Assembly (NCBI RefSeq): GCF_001677435.1
Contig: NZ_CP016268.1
Span: forward strand, 3,833,001 to 3,897,000
Reading direction: 5' to 3'
DNA: 64,000 bases
From: Woeseia oceani
GTDB lineage: Bacteria; Pseudomonadota; Gammaproteobacteria; Steroidobacterales; Woeseiaceae
Position 1 is the first letter of the stretch, and every line of letters begins with the position of its first letter. Of this stretch, positions 42,080-51,650 are shown one piece after another. The notes under the pieces are model-generated. The model had not been told where the DNA came from. It did not search any database and saw only the letters and a list, made by a program, of their open reading frames with translations. Both the position numbers and the translations under genes were made by a program.

Positions 42080-42432
42080 GAGAGCCGGTCATTATAGTGC
42101 AAGCGAGACGAAAACACTTCTTCGGCAGCCTGGTAAGACTCATTTTGCGCAGGACTGCTGCGCCGCAGGTTCTGAAGTACGTCATCGAAGTGCTGCATAG
42201 TTTCCTGTGGTCGGGTACTGATCGACTGGAGACATTGGTTGCTCCTGGATCAACTTGGACTCCGACTTAAGTCGGCACCCAAAACTGCCATTGACGAACT
42301 CCCGGCGCATAAACGCCCAGAGCGCTTCGGGACAAGCGGTACACGGTATTCGTTGAGCGGCATAGTGTGCATGTTCCCACACATTTTCGAATAGCAACGA
42401 CGTTACCGACAGAGCGGCAACGTCCTTGCTCG
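42080..42432. other. Gene-poor stretch
   Basis: A 353-base gap. A 71-codon minus-strand frame (42182-42397, starting TTG) has an unremarkable Cys/His-containing translation and no ribosome-binding site. I do not call it. A metal-responsive promoter for the DUF2946-receptor unit should be here, but I saw no clear operator. Confidence 0.35.
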
Positions 42433-43674
42433 CTACAGCGTGCGCATAACTTGCGCCAGGCGCCGCACGCCTTCTTCAAGGCGCTCGGGACTGTTAAGCG
42501 TAAAGTTCACGCGAATCGCGCGCCGGTATTCAAGCTCCGGATCGAAAACGCTGCTCGGTGAGACGGTGACGCCGGCCTGCAACGCAACCTCAGACAGCCT
42601 GTCTGTATCAAGTTCCGGATTGCGGCTGACCGCCCACACGAACATGCCGCCCACCGGCACCTCCCATTCAAACCATTCGGAGAGATGTTCGGCCATGGCC
42701 GCACATAGCGCATCGCGTCTTTCGCGGTAAAGTGCGAGGATCGCCGGTCGCGAGCGTTCGATAATGCCATCTTGCATGGTTGCCAGCGCAATGTGCTGGG
42801 TAACACCGCTGGTGCACAAGTCGCTGCCCTGCTTTGCAATCGTCATTGCTTCGATCACATCGGGCGCCGCGATCACCCAGCCAACGCGTAATCCGGGAGC
42901 AATCTCTTTAGAGAGCGTGCCGAGATAAATCACAGGCCCGTCGTAGACACCGTTTGCGGGGTCCGTTGCGGCAAGGTCGAGCAGGCGCGGCAACGGCTTA
43001 TCGTCGTAATACAGGGAACCGTAGGGGTCATCTTCGACCAGCCAGGTCCCGGTTTGCTGCGCCGCGGCAACCAGCGCCTTGCGCATCTCCAGGCTCACCA
43101 GCTTGCCGCTCGGGTTCGAGAAATTGGGAACGGTGTAAGCAAACTGAGCACCGGCCAGCCCGGCGACCGGGTCGAAAGCCTCGGCATTGAACATCAGCCT
43201 TCGGTATTCGGGTTCCCGCGGCCGCCAGGCGTCGATGGCGCCCAAATACGTTGGGAACTGTCCAGCCACCAGGTCACCACGTTCCAGAAAGATCTTGCCG
43301 ACCAGATCCAGCCCCTGCATTCCTGAAGTAGTTACCAGCACATTCGCGCGCGACAGCCGAAGCGATGGCGTGCTGAAGCGCCGGGCCAGCTCGTCGCGGA
43401 AAGCAGGCAGCCCATCGATGGGCCCGTAGCCGAGCGTTTCGGCCGGAAACTCTGTCACCACGCGCTTCGCAATTTCGGCCACTTCGCCGGCCGGGAAGGT
43501 CTCTGCAGCAGGCAAGCCGCCCGCCATATTGATGAGCCCCGGGATGGAAGCTGCTGCGAGGAAACCCCGGGTGATTTCGTTGGTGGTCTCGAGCCAGTGT
43601 GCAAACTCGGGTCGCGCGCCGTCAGAATTGCGCTTTGGCGCACTGGCGGCTTTTCTGAGTATTGGTTTTTCCAT
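42433..43674 (-). CDS. PLP-dependent class I/II aminotransferase (LysN/MocR-type fold)
   Basis: A 413-residue aminotransferase. The substrate/cofactor segments are INMAGGLPAAETFP, LGYGPIDGLPAFRDELARRF, VLVTTSGMQGLDLVGKIFLE, TVPNFSNPSGKLVSLEMRKA and LVEDDPYGSLYYDDKPLPRL. The PLP Lys is in YLGTLSKEIAPGLRVGWVIA. It resembles 2-aminoadipate/aromatic transaminases such as LysN. There is no winged-helix domain, so it is not a MocR regulator. The amino donor and product are unknown. Confidence 0.92.
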   Translation of the reverse strand: MEKPILRKAASAPKRNSDGARPEFAHWLETTNEITRGFLAAASIPGLINMAGGLPAAETFPAGEVAEIAKRVVTEFPAETLGYGPIDGLPAFRDELARRFSTPSLRLSRANVLVTTSGMQGLDLVGKIFLERGDLVAGQFPTYLGAIDAWRPREPEYRRLMFNAEAFDPVAGLAGAQFAYTVPNFSNPSGKLVSLEMRKALVAAAQQTGTWLVEDDPYGSLYYDDKPLPRLLDLAATDPANGVYDGPVIYLGTLSKEIAPGLRVGWVIAAPDVIEAMTIAKQGSDLCTSGVTQHIALATMQDGIIERSRPAILALYRERRDALCAAMAEHLSEWFEWEVPVGGMFVWAVSRNPELDTDRLSEVALQAGVTVSPSSVFDPELEYRRAIRVNFTLNSPERLEEGVRRLAQVMRTL

Positions 43675-43819
43675 GGTATTGCTGGTTATCCGTGCGGGCC
43701 TTTAGTAGCTGACAGAAGCCTGATATCACAACGCCCTTGAGTTAGCCAACGACGGTGCTTGATTGCCGCTCTTCACACGCAAGGAAATACGTCTCCGCCA
43801 AAGCACCGCTATCAACGCT

Positions 43820-45061
43820 TCAGTTGGGTCCTGCGCTTTTCTCCACCGCCTCAAGCACGTCGGCCGGTGGTTCCTTCGTTAACGGCGCACCGGTAACGAC
43901 GCGGTCGCGTCCGGCCAACAGGCCGGCAACGCCCTGCACCAGTGTCGCGAACAGCAACAAGCCCATCGCGGCGTGCCAGCCGCCCGTCAGATCGTACAGT
44001 GCGCCGACGAGGACCGGGCCCAGTGTTGCCAGCAGATAGCCGCCAGTCTGCGCCATGCTTGAGAGTTGTGCAGCTTGTTGCCCATCGCGGCTGCGTAACA
44101 CGATCAGAACCATCGACACACTGAATGCAGATCCGATCCCAATCCCGATCAAGGAAGACCACAGCAACGTTGCCGTGGCCGGCGCGAGCAACAGCCCGGC
44201 AACCCCCGCCGATGTCAGCAGGGATACTCCCAAAGCCAACAATCGCTGATCGCGCAAGCGCATCGCCAGAACCGGCATGAACAAGGCGGTGGGAATACCC
44301 AACAGCGTCAAAACCGACAGATGGCCGCCAGCAGCGGCACGACTCAAACCGGCATCGACCAGAACAGTGGGCAGCCATGCCGTCATCGAATAAAAACCAA
44401 CGGACTGAAGCCCCATGAACACTGTGACTTGCCATGCAAGCGGATTCCGCCACAGACTGCCGTAGGGTGTGACCGGTACTTGTTGGCCCTTGCCACGCCG
44501 AAGGTGTACTGACCAGGCAACTGCAGCCAGCAATGCCGGCAAAGCCCACACCGTGGCCGGCACGCGCCAGCTGGCCGTTACCTCTGTCATTGGCACAGCG
44601 GCCACAGCCGCAAGCGTCGCGCCGCCGCTCATGGCAACCAGGTAGAGCCCGGTCATCAGACCAGTTCTCTCCGGGAAATGACGTTTGACGAAAGCCGGTA
44701 GCAATACGTTGGCGACCGCGATACCGCAACCGAGCGCAACGGTCCCCAGCATCAACGCAGGCATGGCGGGCAGAACGCGCAGTACGGTACCGATACTGAT
44801 CAGCAGCGCACAGGCGAGCAACACCGGCTCGGAGTGGAATCGCAGACTCAAGCGCGGCGCAACCGGCGCCAGCAAGGCGAAACAGAGCACAGGTACGGCG
44901 ATCAGCAACGACGCGCTGGACGCGGACAGCCCGTACTCCGCCTGAATATCGCTGACCAGCGGTGCAATCACGACCAGCACCGAACGCATGCAGAATGCGA
45001 GCAATAACAACGCCAGTGCGAGCCAGACGGATCGCGCCGGGTTTGAAGCGGGAACTTGCAT
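43820..45061 (-). CDS. MFS transporter, CynX/NimT family
   Basis: A 413-residue carrier with 12 predicted transmembrane helices. The start FCMRSVLVVIAPLVSDIQAE and the loop after helix 2 match the cyanate/nitroimidazole (CynX/NimT/YycB) group of the major facilitator superfamily. Other helices include VALGCGIAVANVLLPAFVKR and GLYLVAMSGGATLAAVAAVP. Substrates in the family are small anions or amines; none can be assigned here. Confidence 0.9.
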   Translation of the reverse strand: MQVPASNPARSVWLALALLLLAFCMRSVLVVIAPLVSDIQAEYGLSASSASLLIAVPVLCFALLAPVAPRLSLRFHSEPVLLACALLISIGTVLRVLPAMPALMLGTVALGCGIAVANVLLPAFVKRHFPERTGLMTGLYLVAMSGGATLAAVAAVPMTEVTASWRVPATVWALPALLAAVAWSVHLRRGKGQQVPVTPYGSLWRNPLAWQVTVFMGLQSVGFYSMTAWLPTVLVDAGLSRAAAGGHLSVLTLLGIPTALFMPVLAMRLRDQRLLALGVSLLTSAGVAGLLLAPATATLLWSSLIGIGIGSAFSVSMVLIVLRSRDGQQAAQLSSMAQTGGYLLATLGPVLVGALYDLTGGWHAAMGLLLFATLVQGVAGLLAGRDRVVTGAPLTKEPPADVLEAVEKSAGPN

Positions 45062-45383
45062 GTAACTACTATCCGGAAAAGTGCGCCTCAGCTTTCGGCC
45101 AATGCGCTATCCACAGTGCTTGGGGAACACTGTTGTGAGCGCGACAGTTTAGTTGGTTTTGCTGCTGAAAATCGACTTTTGCGCAGCAGATAGCTCTGAT
45201 ATCCGGTGAAACAGACCCGAAGCATCGGGGCCATCGAGGTTTTCGCCACTGCTTTTTTGCAGCCTGAAGGCCTTTCTCTTTGGCCACGTTATTGTGGCGG
45301 CACTCAATCGACAAATCGAATGGCCCAAAGAACGCAGCGGTTGCTAGACTGACGGTCCCAATAATAACAATCGGGGAACACTC
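45062..45383. other. Divergent intergenic region
   Basis: 322 bases between the MFS gene and the DUF2165 gene. A 154-codon minus-strand frame (45069-45533) overlaps the DUF2165 gene and looks like a shadow. I found no other feature. Confidence 0.4.
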
Positions 45384-45869
45384 ATGATTCGGATCATCAA
45401 GTCTGTGCTTGCCGCATTTGTTGCACTGTTCTGCCTGATGTACGCCCTGCAGAATATCGTGAACCTGAACGCCGCTTACGGCTTCGTCGCCGCGGTACTC
45501 ACGATGAGTGATCACGCTGTTTACCCGTCGCACTTCGGACCGGCGATAACCTCGCCTGCTCTGATATGGGTTGCGTTGATCGTAATCATTGCTCTCGAAG
45601 TTCTTGCCGGACTTCTGGCTGCCAAAGGAGCAGTGGACCTGTGGCGAGCCCGTCGCGGTGACGCAGCGACATTCAATGGTGCGAAAACTTTCGCAATAGC
45701 CGGCTGTGGCGTCGCGCTGATCATCTGGTTCGGGCTATTCAGTACCTTTGGGGGCGCCTACTTTCAAATGTGGCAAACCCAACTCGGCACGGCATCGCTG
45801 GCGGGTGCATTTCAGTATTCGGTATTGAACGGTCTTGTATTACTGATTATTCAATCGGCCGACGAATAG
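45384..45869 (+). CDS. DUF2165 membrane protein
   Basis: A 161-residue inner-membrane protein with four transmembrane helices (about residues 5-30, 55-80, 100-125, 138-158). The DUF2165 pattern is visible: FCLMYALQNIVNLNAAYGFV, ALEVLAGLLAAKGAVDLWRA, and FSTFGGAYFQMWQTQLG. The function is unknown. It is preceded by GGGGAACACTC. It is a single-gene unit, followed by a long inverted repeat. Confidence 0.9.
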   Translation: MIRIIKSVLAAFVALFCLMYALQNIVNLNAAYGFVAAVLTMSDHAVYPSHFGPAITSPALIWVALIVIIALEVLAGLLAAKGAVDLWRARRGDAATFNGAKTFAIAGCGVALIIWFGLFSTFGGAYFQMWQTQLGTASLAGAFQYSVLNGLVLLIIQSADE

Positions 45870-45880
45870 TTTCACTTGCG

Positions 45881-45929
45881 TAAAAGGTGTCAGGTCTATT
45901 TTCTGCAATTTAACCTGGCACCTTTTACT
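45881..45929. repeat. Long inverted repeat, copy A of the GGTGTCAGGT repeat family
   Basis: Arms GTAAAAGGTGTCAGGT and ACCTGGCACCTTTTAC are 16 bases long, complementary except for one G-T wobble, around a 17-base AT-rich loop. It resembles REP-type palindromes mobilised by RAYT transposases. It may also act as a terminator for the DUF2165 gene. Confidence 0.65.
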
Positions 45930-46122
45930 GTCGTGCGACTCTTGCGCAAGCCGGGCTTTTCCCGAGAAGAAAGCCTCCCCGACCGGCGAGTCCGCTGACG
46001 GAGATTGTGCGCCACAAGTCTGTCGAAGCGTTCAAGCCTTGACGACAGCGGCTTTCGGGGGGTCAAATCGGGACTACAATCTGACCCGTTACTGGTGCCG
46101 CTATCGGCCGGGTGTGCCACTC

Positions 46123-47913
46123 ATGTCACTCACACCGCACGCCATCGCTGCCATCTTGCTGACCATTTCTGCGCTGATCATTATTTCGCGCGCAAGGTTT
46201 GCGATCGAATACTCTTGCGCCGCAATACTGATTGTACTGGTGGCATTGTTTGAGTTGTTTCCGGTAACAGGCCCGCAAGCGCTGCGCGGCTCGCATTTCC
46301 TCGCCGGCTTCGGCAATGAGGCATTGATCAGTATCTGCCTGCTGCTGATGCTGGCTAAAGGCATTGATGCCAGCGGTGCATTGCGACCAATCGGCCGATT
46401 GCTGAGGCGACTCTGGCAACGCAATCAGTCAATTGCACTATTGGCCACGTTGGTAACGGCCGCATTTGTCAGCAGCTTTACCAACAACACACCCATCGTC
46501 GTCATGCTGTTACCAATCCTGGTAGGTGTAGCTCATAGTGTCGATGTAGCGCCATCGAGAATACTTATGCCAGCAGGGTTTGCGACCATCATTGGTGGCA
46601 TGAGCACTACTATCGGTACGTCTACAAATCTGCTGGTAGTGTCCGTTGCCGCAGATCTTGGCATGCCAAGAATGCAGGTATTTGACTTCGTGGTACCAGC
46701 GTTTCTGACGGCCTGCATTGGCATTTTGTACTTGTGGCTGATGCTTCCCAAACTACTGCCCGATCGTGCCACGGCGCTGGCTAGTACCGATGCCCGGATA
46801 TTTGAATCGGTGCTGACGCTCGATAACAGCAGCCCCATGATCGGCGCTAAGCTCTCACAGGTCATGCGTACGTTGGGCGAGGGTATTCGCATAACCCGCA
46901 TTCGGCGCGGCACTGACCTCGAAATCGTGCGCTTGCCAACGCTGATTCTGCAAGCTGGCGACCAACTCAGTATCCGCGGCACGCCGGAAGAAATTCAAAC
47001 AGCCAGTAACGCACTGGGTAGTGTGCTTTCACCAGGTGAGCTCTCGCGCACCAACGACGAACGAATTGTTGAGATTGTAGTGACGCGTAATTCGCCATTA
47101 CACCAGAAACGCCTGTCGCAACTGCCAGCCGATACATTGCGTGGCCTGTCACCTATTGGCTGGCACCGGCCCGGACAGCGAACGATTACCCAAATGGAAA
47201 AGGCGGCCGACCCTTTGCTGCGCACTGGCGACGTGCTTCTGCTGCAAGGGCAGCGTGAGGACATTCAAAAGCTGGCCGAGACCTCAAACTTCCTGCTGCT
47301 GGCGCGAACAATTCCGGTACCGCGAAAGGCCAAAGTACCGGTGGCGCTATCGATCATGGCCGGTGTGGTAATAGTGGCCGCGCTCGGCATTCTACCGATC
47401 AGCGCGAGTGCACTGTGCGGCGTGGGCCTTATGTTGATTTCCCGGTGCCTCACCTGGAACGAAGCCTGGCGTGCAGTCGACACCCGGCTAACTCTGGTGA
47501 TCGTCACCAGCCTGGCGCTCGGTACGATGCTGGTCGGCACGGGCGCCGCGGCGTTTATTGCACACAACTTCGTCGTGCTCGTGGCGGGCGTGCCGGCACC
47601 GTACGTACTGAGCGCTTTGCTGCTCATTACGGCATTACTCACCGAAGTGGTGACCAACAATGCCATTGCCGTCATAGCAACACCGATTGCTATGAGCGTC
47701 GCGCACGAACTCGGTTTGCCGCCAACACCATTCGTGCTTGCGGTCCTGTTCGGCGCGAACATGAGTTACCTGACCCCCATCGGCTATCAGACGAACCTGC
47801 TGGTGATGAGTGCCGGCGGGTATCGTTTCGCTGATTTTTTCCGCGGCGGGCTGCCACTGCAGATTCTGCTATGGCTCGCACTGTCGTTCATACTTACGAT
47901 CTATTATCTGTAG
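46123..47913 (+). CDS. SLC13/DASS permease with two TrkA-C (RCK_C) domains
   Basis: A 596-residue transporter. N-terminal helices with FVSSFTNNTPIVVMLLPILV, SRILMPAGFATIIGGMSTTI and GTSTNLLV (SNT-type substrate/sodium motif) are followed by two central TrkA-C domains (about residues 215-290 and 300-380; AGDQLSIRGTPEEIQTASNA, TGDVLLLQGQREDIQKLA). A second helix bundle has LLITALLTEVVTNNAIAVIA (second SNT repeat). Members import sulfate, dicarboxylates or related anions. An upstream in-frame ATG at 46039 exists, but MSLTPHAIAAILL begins the first helix directly. Confidence 0.9.
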   Translation: MSLTPHAIAAILLTISALIIISRARFAIEYSCAAILIVLVALFELFPVTGPQALRGSHFLAGFGNEALISICLLLMLAKGIDASGALRPIGRLLRRLWQRNQSIALLATLVTAAFVSSFTNNTPIVVMLLPILVGVAHSVDVAPSRILMPAGFATIIGGMSTTIGTSTNLLVVSVAADLGMPRMQVFDFVVPAFLTACIGILYLWLMLPKLLPDRATALASTDARIFESVLTLDNSSPMIGAKLSQVMRTLGEGIRITRIRRGTDLEIVRLPTLILQAGDQLSIRGTPEEIQTASNALGSVLSPGELSRTNDERIVEIVVTRNSPLHQKRLSQLPADTLRGLSPIGWHRPGQRTITQMEKAADPLLRTGDVLLLQGQREDIQKLAETSNFLLLARTIPVPRKAKVPVALSIMAGVVIVAALGILPISASALCGVGLMLISRCLTWNEAWRAVDTRLTLVIVTSLALGTMLVGTGAAAFIAHNFVVLVAGVPAPYVLSALLLITALLTEVVTNNAIAVIATPIAMSVAHELGLPPTPFVLAVLFGANMSYLTPIGYQTNLLVMSAGGYRFADFFRGGLPLQILLWLALSFILTIYYL

Positions 47914-47916
47914 CGA

Positions 47917-47956
47917 GAAATAGGTGTCAGCATTTTTATCGGAAAAAGGACCTGCC
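47917..47956. repeat. Degenerate copy B of the GGTGTCAGGT repeat family
   Basis: AAATAGGTGTCAG, an AT-rich spacer, then GACCTGCCCCCTTTT. The layout is the same as the repeat at 45881, with eroded arms. It lies directly after the SLC13 gene. Confidence 0.45.
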
Positions 47957-48031
47957 CCCTTTTGCGGACACTCTTTTGGTTTCCACCAGGAACCTGAGGA
48001 AAAGCAGTAACGACTGGTTGCGGAACAACCT

Positions 48032-48958
48032 TCACGTTTCCACTGTGCCGAAGCCTTTGGGTTTGAGCGCCAACACCGAACAGGTCGCCTGGCGCAATAC
48101 CGATTCAGCCGTATTACCAATGAAAAAGCCGGGTATCCCGGTTCTACCCACTGTACCCATTACGAGCAGATCGATGTGCTCGTCGTTCGCGACCATCGGT
48201 AGAACAATTTTCGGATCACCTTTGTGGAGGTGCACCTTGGCTTTGTTTACATCCAGATTATTTTCGGCAAGCACATCATCGAACCACTTTCGGTGTCGTT
48301 GCTCCAAAGCTGTAAGCAGACTGTCGATGGTTTGTTGCGACACAGATTGGCCACGCACGATGTTTTCCCATTGCAGATCCCATACGTGAGAAATATGCAG
48401 TTCGGCATTGGTGAGCCCGGCAACGTATTTCCCCCATTGCAAGACGGTATCCGCAAGCGCTGATTTCTGCGTATCTGAGGGCACCAGATCAACAGCTACC
48501 ATGATCCGTTTGATCTCCGGGGATTGCGTTGGTTTGAATACCCAGACCGGAACCGGACACAAACGGAAGAGTTGCATATCCGTACTGCCGAACAGAAATT
48601 CGAGCTTTCTACCCTCGCTCTCTGCTGGCTTTATGACGAGGTCGCAATCAGTTTCGGTCACCTCACGAATGATCTCTCGGCCCGGCTTGCCATCGCGTTG
48701 CTTTATCGTCGCCTCGACCCCTTCTTTCACCAACGCTTCCGCAATTTTCTGGAACTCCCGCAATTGCGCGGCGGCTGCCCAGGTGTGGAGATTAGACAGC
48801 GCAACTCGGGTGTCCGGATCATCGGGGGGCGGATCGAGCACACCCAGTAACGTAACCTTTGCACCAGAACCCCGTGTTACCGCCAGTATCTGAGCAACTA
48901 ATGCCAGGGGGTCGTAACTTCCCTGCGGGACTACAATAATGTTCTTAACGGATTTCAT
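48032..48958 (-). CDS. Tandem universal stress protein (UspE-like)
   Basis: A 308-residue protein of two UspA domains. The first (about residues 1-145) lacks the ATP motif. The second (about 150-305) has GTVGRTGIPGFFIGNTAESV, the G-x2-G-x9-G-S/T ATP-binding pattern, and VAVDLVPSDTQKSALADTVL. Tandem Usp proteins of this size resemble E. coli UspE and act in stress, motility and adhesion. It is divergent from a small unknown gene. No sigma54-like promoter was seen upstream. Confidence 0.93.
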   Translation of the reverse strand: MKSVKNIIVVPQGSYDPLALVAQILAVTRGSGAKVTLLGVLDPPPDDPDTRVALSNLHTWAAAAQLREFQKIAEALVKEGVEATIKQRDGKPGREIIREVTETDCDLVIKPAESEGRKLEFLFGSTDMQLFRLCPVPVWVFKPTQSPEIKRIMVAVDLVPSDTQKSALADTVLQWGKYVAGLTNAELHISHVWDLQWENIVRGQSVSQQTIDSLLTALEQRHRKWFDDVLAENNLDVNKAKVHLHKGDPKIVLPMVANDEHIDLLVMGTVGRTGIPGFFIGNTAESVLRQATCSVLALKPKGFGTVET

Positions 48959-49126
48959 TTCAGCTACTCTGGAGAAATGGCCTCAGGTGAGATGGTCCGG
49001 GTACATTTTAGACGAGTTAACGGGGTTAATTTTGAGACACCTTTGCCAACAGTACCCACTACTCGAAATGATCGCTCGGCCCCTCCGGTTTATGCGTATG
49101 CTGGGCCTTTGACTTACGAGCTGCCA

Positions 49127-49357
49127 ATGACCAACTTACAGTCGACAATTAAAGTACAGCTGGATCAGGAATCACAAATAGGTCATCGCGTAACACTGGT
49201 CGAGCGGTTGCAGCGAATCAGTGGTGTTACTGAGGCTCGTTTCGATTCCGGCAATCACCGCCAGCTTACGATTACGTTCCGCGAAGGGTCACTAAGTCCG
49301 CCCACATTGCTTGATTTTCTGGCTACCCACAATGCGCCTGGGACTTTGTCTTTGTAA
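49127..49357 (+). CDS. Small HMA-like or unknown protein
   Basis: A 76-residue soluble protein. The order of predicted elements (strand STIKVQLDQ; helix VTLVERLQRISGVTEARFDS; strand RQLTITFREG; helix LLDFLATHN) resembles a heavy-metal-associated ferredoxin-like fold, but the metal-binding Cys pair is absent. The open frame continues 50 codons upstream, but ATGACCAACTTA is the more natural start. It is divergent from the universal stress protein gene. Function unknown. Confidence 0.55.
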   Translation: MTNLQSTIKVQLDQESQIGHRVTLVERLQRISGVTEARFDSGNHRQLTITFREGSLSPPTLLDFLATHNAPGTLSL

Positions 49358-49458
49358 TCAAGGGGCCATACTGTGAACAGCAAGGCAGGGCCTGCTGTTT
49401 CGCATGACGGTACAAACGGTATCCAAAATTGGCGCCGGGCGCCGGCACCTGGCGATAT

Positions 49459-50376
49459 CTAGTTTAGCGGCGTGATGCAGCTTTCCAGGTAACCTTCAAC
49501 GTTAGCTTCCGGTACGCGTCCATAGACCGTTTCGAAATCCCGGTCCGCTTCAATATCGGCAATCATGCCCGATACAACCGTCGCAGGTTCCTGCTTGACG
49601 ATGTTGGTCGCTATGCACTTGCAGGCCTGTGTCGGACCCTCTTTGGAAAAGGCGAACGCCATAGTGAGAATACTGGATTCGCACACGGATGCGATTTGCC
49701 GAATCTTGCCGTCCTCCAAACCCTTTGCGGCGCCCAGCAAGATCCTTGCAGCGATTTCAACGTTGCTCATAGCGTTGCTGCTGGAGCTGCTACTGGTGCG
49801 GGTCTCGCTCGCGGATGGCGTTATCGACGACGCCGGCCACGGCATCAGCAGGTCCGAACCTCGTGCATTCAGGTTGTAGGTGGGCCAGTTGCCGTTCGGA
49901 ATGACGCCGAATGACATTTTGAACTCGGCGAAGCCCTCCTCGCAGGGCGGCTTGTAACGTTGACTGATCGCACCGTGAGTGTCGTCATCCGAAAGCCGGT
50001 CGTTGGTTGGCACGCAAAGCAATGCCGGGGCCCACTCCGTACTACCGACCGAGGTTGCATCTTCCAGCACGTAGACCGGGTTACCGCGTACTCCTTTATT
50101 GTTGACCTGCAAAAAGCCAAGCGCGATGGTTTCGTAGCCTGACAGGGCAACGTCTTCGCAATCGCCAGGCTCGACCGTATGCCAGGCAGATATTTTGGCC
50201 GTGTAACCACCGAAGAACGAATCGTTGGTGCCGAAGGCGACGTAGTGCAGGTCGATATCGCCTTTGTTGCAAACGTCCACCGAGTTGCCATGATCAAATG
50301 CCTGCGCATACCCGGGGATGGGGGCTACGGTCGCAAGCAATACCAGACTTATTATTCGTGCAACGCTATTCCGCAT
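49459..50376 (-). CDS. Secreted DUF1036-like protein
   Basis: A 305-residue protein with a signal peptide ending PGYAQA. Residues ~30-130 resemble DUF1036 (VDVCNKGDIDLHYVAFG, VEPGDCEDVALSGYETIALG). A Ser-rich linker (about 195-205) leads to a C-terminal domain with four Cys (ASVCESSILTMAFAFSKEGP, ACKCIA, LESCITPLN) that I do not recognise. Its start overlaps the upstream small gene by 11 bases. Function unknown. Confidence 0.72.
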   Translation of the reverse strand: MRNSVARIISLVLLATVAPIPGYAQAFDHGNSVDVCNKGDIDLHYVAFGTNDSFFGGYTAKISAWHTVEPGDCEDVALSGYETIALGFLQVNNKGVRGNPVYVLEDATSVGSTEWAPALLCVPTNDRLSDDDTHGAISQRYKPPCEEGFAEFKMSFGVIPNGNWPTYNLNARGSDLLMPWPASSITPSASETRTSSSSSSNAMSNVEIAARILLGAAKGLEDGKIRQIASVCESSILTMAFAFSKEGPTQACKCIATNIVKQEPATVVSGMIADIEADRDFETVYGRVPEANVEGYLESCITPLN

Positions 50377-50557
50377 GCCGCATTTCCTTGTCCGTGGTTG
50401 ATTCGTTCAATTGGTTGTCAATGTCCGGGCGCTCCTGAAGCCGCCGCTTTTTCTTGGCCGCGTTCTTGATTTCAGCGTTGTAGCTACGGTGATCCATGGA
50501 TCTGTGGCCCAGTTTTCCACCGCTGCCAGCTTCGGTCGGTCCTTTGTGTTTACTCAT
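50366..50557 (-). CDS. Small basic hydrophilic protein
   Basis: A 63-residue highly charged protein (MSKHKGPTEAGSGGKLGHRS then MDHRSYNAEIKNAAKKKRR). It has no signal or membrane segment and is likely disordered or nucleic-acid binding. The longer frame to 50680 lacks a ribosome-binding site. It overlaps the DUF1036-like gene by 11 bases and is probably translated together with it. I do not recognise a family. Confidence 0.6.
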   Translation of the reverse strand: MSKHKGPTEAGSGGKLGHRSMDHRSYNAEIKNAAKKKRRLQERPDIDNQLNESTTDKEMRHAE

Positions 50558-50766
50558 TATTTTCCACCCGGCAAGCGTAGCGAGTATTGCTGAGTGAATG
50601 TGAAAGCTACCTGAACGGCGGCGCGAAACCGACACCGAACGCCAATTATTCCGGTCATCAGGCCGAATTCCACTCGACAACCGCAGTCACAGGGCGCAGC
50701 GACGCGAATCGAACGAAAGAAATTGCGTCGATATCATTGGACGGCAGCATCAGAACTTTTACCAGG

Positions 50767-51552
50767 CTATTCACCTCGTGCAAGCACGGCGCGAAAATGT
50801 TCTATCAGACTACACACTTCCTGTTTCATTAGTTTGTCGTTGAGCATCTCACTGCTGACCACCTCAATCGAGTCGTCCAGCTGTTCAAGATCGATCAATA
50901 CTTTGTCGAGCAAACCGGCCAGTTCACGACGCCCCTGTTCATCGGCCTGCTTCAGTACATTGTCGGCGTGGAAGCTAAACGCCTCGATACGACAGCATTC
51001 CGGCACACAGTGCTGCAAGCCGCGCAAGAATGGTCTCAGTGGCCGCAATATCCCATCAATGTTCTCGGATTTGCGTCCCTTGAAGTCCACGTTTCGGGTG
51101 ATCCACTCGGTCTTTGCGATCGGAATACCAATAACAGAGTGCTGGGCGGACCACGAAAGCTGTTTGACGGTCGGGTTGGAGCGGATTTTCGACTTCAGCG
51201 CCTCAAACCACTCGTCCATTGTCGCGCTGGTCCACAGACTGCGTTCGGTGATGACGAAACCGTCACAGGAATTACCGACCAGTGAATCTGAAAGCGTTTT
51301 GTATTCCAGCTCCGATATCTGAAACGGCTCCCAGCTGTAAGATTTGCCTGCCTGGCCACTACTGAAAAGCTCGTTCATCAGATGACGGGGTGGGATCACC
51401 CCGAACTGGCCGATGGCAGCACTCAATGGAGTGATAGTCGACGATGCAACGAATTCATTCAGTGGTTCAGTCGTGACTGTGACGTTGGGTGTCTCCAACT
51501 CACCGTCGTAGCTATACCAGCTGGAACGAGTAACCGTTACTGATCGCATCAA
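50767..51552 (-). CDS. Unknown protein (possible DUF6331 homologue at C-terminus)
   Basis: A 261-residue soluble protein. The N-terminal half begins with beta-rich sequence (SVTVTRSSWYSYDGELETPN). The C-terminal half has GLQHCVPECCRIEAFSFHAD followed by a helical segment (LAGLLDKVLIDLEQLDDSIE). The Cys-rich HCVxECCRIEAF motif reminds me of proteins labelled DUF6331, but I cannot verify this. It is 98 bases downstream of the beta-propeller-like gene on the same strand. Confidence 0.55.
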   Translation of the reverse strand: MMRSVTVTRSSWYSYDGELETPNVTVTTEPLNEFVASSTITPLSAAIGQFGVIPPRHLMNELFSSGQAGKSYSWEPFQISELEYKTLSDSLVGNSCDGFVITERSLWTSATMDEWFEALKSKIRSNPTVKQLSWSAQHSVIGIPIAKTEWITRNVDFKGRKSENIDGILRPLRPFLRGLQHCVPECCRIEAFSFHADNVLKQADEQGRRELAGLLDKVLIDLEQLDDSIEVVSSEMLNDKLMKQEVCSLIEHFRAVLARGE

Positions 51553-51650
51553 GTTTCTCCGTCTACGTATTGCACTGCCCGAGCCTGCCCGGGTTCCGCC
51601 CGCTCAATCGCCAATTATTCATATTGGCTGCCATTCATTGCAGCCTGCCA

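Noticed and set aside
42182-42397. 71-codon minus-strand frame with Cys and His residues
   Set aside because: It starts with TTG, has no ribosome-binding site and no family pattern; could be real but unsupported.
45069-45533. 154-codon minus-strand frame near the DUF2165 gene
   Set aside because: It overlaps the DUF2165 start region and has no ribosome-binding site or domain; the composition looks like a shadow.
45914-45930. TGGCAC in the inverted repeat after DUF2165 as a sigma54 promoter
   Set aside because: No GC at the -12 position; the sequence is explained by the repeat arm.
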